From Progne subis subis (Eukaryota; Chordata; Aves; Passeriformes; Hirundinidae), in assembly GCA_022316685.1 (NCBI GenBank), contig JAKJHU010000063.1:372001-436000 (forward strand): 64,000 nt of DNA. Reading direction: 5' to 3'. The notes under the pieces are model-generated. The model was not told the DNA's origin. It saw only the letters and a list, made by a program, of their open reading frames with translations, and made no database searches. Positions within the stretch are counted from its first letter, which is position 1. Every line of letters begins with the position of its first letter. This document shows, piece after piece, positions 62,123 through 64,000 of this stretch. The translations under genes and the position numbers were made by a program.

Positions 62123-62160
62123 ATTGAGATATTAATATCAATATTAATATTGAGATATTT
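62123..62160. repeat. 16-bp perfect palindrome within a direct repeat
   Basis: tcaatattaatattga at 62138-62153 equals its own reverse complement. It is embedded between two copies of attgagatatt (62123-62133 and 62149-62159). The AT-rich palindrome could be a cruciform-prone site or a dimeric homeodomain site (ATTAAT core). Confidence 0.85.
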
Positions 62161-62487
62161 CTTGCCCACTGGTAATCAGGAACATAGAACATGCTGGAAA
62201 TTTTCTGCTCGTACCACATTGAGACATTTTCTGTCTACTTATTGATTAGCTCACTTGTGTGAAATTTATTTCACTTGGCTCCTGAGCACTGAATGTTTTC
62301 CAGAATCGAGAGTGTATCTTTAGCATATCTAAAATTTGTCAAAATTTCAATGATATGATGGTATATCTTTTACCTAATGAAGCTTTAAATCAATTTTTCC
62401 CTAGCCCGAGATGCCACCTAAAAACAGTATTCAGTTTCACACAACAAAAACCTGATAAAAAGTTGCAGCACAACTGGTCTTAGTGCC
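62161..62487. other. Non-coding stretch, nothing recognised
   Basis: AT-rich sequence between the palindrome and the T run, with no recognisable feature. Confidence 0.6.
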
Positions 62488-62510
62488 TTTTTTTTTTTTT
62501 TTTTTTTTTT
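62488..62510. repeat. 23-base T homopolymer
   Basis: An unbroken T run after agtgcc. If it were a minus-strand poly(A) tail, a TTTATT signal should follow within about 30 bases; gacagctgaaaattaggttt follows instead. A retrocopy is therefore not supported, though a minus-strand insertion with a lost signal cannot be excluded. Confidence 0.9.
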
Positions 62511-64000
62511 GACAGCTGAAAATTAGGTTTAGTGGGCCAAGGAAGAAGGCTTATTTCAGAGTCATGAAGATAGTTTTTATGTTGAAGTTAGGTCTCTCAT
62601 TTCAGTGGGAAGATGTACCTGCTGCTTCCAAATACAAAACTGTGCCCAGGACTTCTGACAATCTCTTAGTGCTCACCAATTATCAAGATCAAACTCCAGG
62701 AAGCAAGTTATCTCTTGAAGTGCAAGTTCCACATGCTCTTTCTTAAACATACAATGGTTCTGCTGCTGGTGTTTAGACTGGAAGATCACTCCAAGGTGGA
62801 GCTCCACCCAAATAAAGCGGTTTTGATACCTCCATCAGTGATGGTGATGCTCAAAAAAGAAAGAGAAGGTCAAACCTTTCCAAAGCTCCCAAACTGATCA
62901 GAAAGAACTCCATACTCTTGGCAGCTTTTCTGGGTAGATTACTGTTTTACAGGACTTCTAATGTATGTTTGGATGAAGTCAGGAATGTCCTTTTTGCCAA
63001 TCTGAACTTGCAGACAGGATCCCCAGCTGGAGAGAACTCCCCTCAGTGGCAGGACTGCAGGACAGGTGTGCTCTCATTGCCTGCGCTGAAAGCGACTGAG
63101 GAAGAACAAAGGAGGATTTCTTTGAATGCTAACATTATCTTCCATCGTGTTGGCCATGCCAGCTTCTGCAGCTCCTTAAGAACAGGAAAAGACAGGATTC
63201 TCCAGATGCCTGCAGAGCCAGTCTGCAGATGGGATACTTTCTCCCTAGCCTTTGTGTGTATTAGGGGAATCTTTCTCAGGTAGAAAATGGTCAAAAGCTG
63301 CCAATTATGCATGGTTTGAATGTGAAGAGATACGGTGGGAATTGGTTGTGGCACAAATATTCTTCTAAATATGAAAAAGTCTTTTATTTTAAAGTAAAAT
63401 GTTTAAAATAACAGGAAGCATTGCAGTCCATGTCAGTCCCTGTTTCTTTTCAGAAACCAAAGGCAGTCAGAGCTTACCCACAAATGAATGAAAGACACGA
63501 GTCTAAGTCTTTTCAGTTCTGAAATATGTGTCACTGGAAGTCACTTCTTCAAAGATTTCTCTTTGTAACAGAAAGGACCTCATAACTGCAGAGATTTCTT
63601 CTCCCTTTGGGAGAAGGTGTGATCTGAGATGCTGTGAAATAGCCTCCCCCTTGTTCCCATACAACAAAGAGGGTTTTGGAGTCTTTTATACAATCTAACA
63701 CATCCCAGAGTCTAGGCTTGCTCTAATCCAAACCCTGCCTGGTCCTTAAGGTGTAACCCTGGTCACAATTCTTTTACATTATCTTTCCCTGGACTTGTGG
63801 CAGATCTGATTCTGCACCAACGTAAGTAGGACTAAGCTTCCAGTCATGTCTTATTAAAAACAGGCATATTGTTAGTCTATGCAGAAGCGCATTTGTTTGT
63901 GAAGGATGAATAAATTTTATTTGTATTTACTGTACTCAGTTGCATAGCAGAAAGATTTTTTTTTTTCTTTTTAACTGGTTATTTTTAATCTAACTGTTTA
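62511..64000. other. Non-coding stretch, no gene recognised
   Basis: Frames at 62564-62746, 62715-62897, 62918-63283 (121 codons) and minus 63043-63354 (103 codons) are open. They show no domain, overlap one another in opposite directions and have no convincing exon borders. A T-rich run near 63957-63972 closes the window. Confidence 0.55.

Noticed and set aside
62488..62900. Minus-strand processed pseudogene ending at the 23-base T run
   Set aside because: No polyadenylation signal next to the run, no recognisable parent gene and no target-site duplication; retrocopies are also rare in birds, where CR1 does not use poly(A) templates.
1..64000. CRISPR arrays, operons, ribosome binding sites, bacterial insertion sequences
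   Set aside because: None is present; the sequence is vertebrate nuclear DNA.

Overview
This window looks like nuclear DNA of a songbird-type (passerine) bird. Two truncated CR1 retrotransposon 3' ends lie on the minus strand (about 2831-2995 and 53261-53500). A tRNA-Ile-derived SINE with a CR1-like tail (about 45401-45533) matches what I remember of TguSINE1, a SINE known from passerines. The rest is AT-rich, CpG-poor sequence with homopolymer tracts and no operon-like gene packing, as expected of vertebrate intergenic or intronic DNA.

I found no protein-coding exon, tRNA, rRNA, snRNA or other RNA gene that I can defend. The longest open frames (156, 136, 136, 129 and 126 codons) have no recognisable domain. 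They overlap other frames in GC-richer or purine-skewed patches, or (53243-53632) are translated CR1 sequence. The window is best read as a gene-poor stretch: either a gene desert or part of a very long intron. The sequence alone does not decide between these.

Layout. 1-6090: featureless apart from one CR1 fragment and an A-rich tract. 6090-6310: AT-rich cluster with a perfect hairpin, possibly a conserved noncoding element. 8440-8870: GC-rich, ORF-dense block. 11781-11814: strong 12-bp-stem hairpin. 12522-12757: long T tracts with G interruptions. 13685-14110: purine-rich block with a canonical G-quadruplex motif. 14815-16890: two clusters of homeodomain-like motifs, the second with a palindrome centred on a Grainyhead-like site. 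21841-22060: small CpG-dense patch. 25048-25379: moderately CpG-containing stretch of unknown nature. 39540-40100: pyrimidine-rich block. 45401-45533: the SINE. 47986-49106: two diverged direct copies of an unidentified ~155-bp sequence about 960 bp apart. 48281-48349: a (TTTG)n/(GGTT)n tract. 53261-53500: second CR1. 53640-54560: long unique stretch resembling conserved noncoding DNA. 54960-55460: second GC-richer, ORF-dense block. 55460-64000: small repeats, palindromes and a 23-base T run.

No novel enzyme or defence system is visible. The points most worth checking are the SINE, the unidentified duplicated segment, the CpG patch, the 11.8-kb hairpin, the Grainyhead/homeodomain cluster, and recurrent A/T tracts interrupted by CC(C)/GG(G), which CR1 activity does not explain. 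All identities and counts were made by hand and are approximate.
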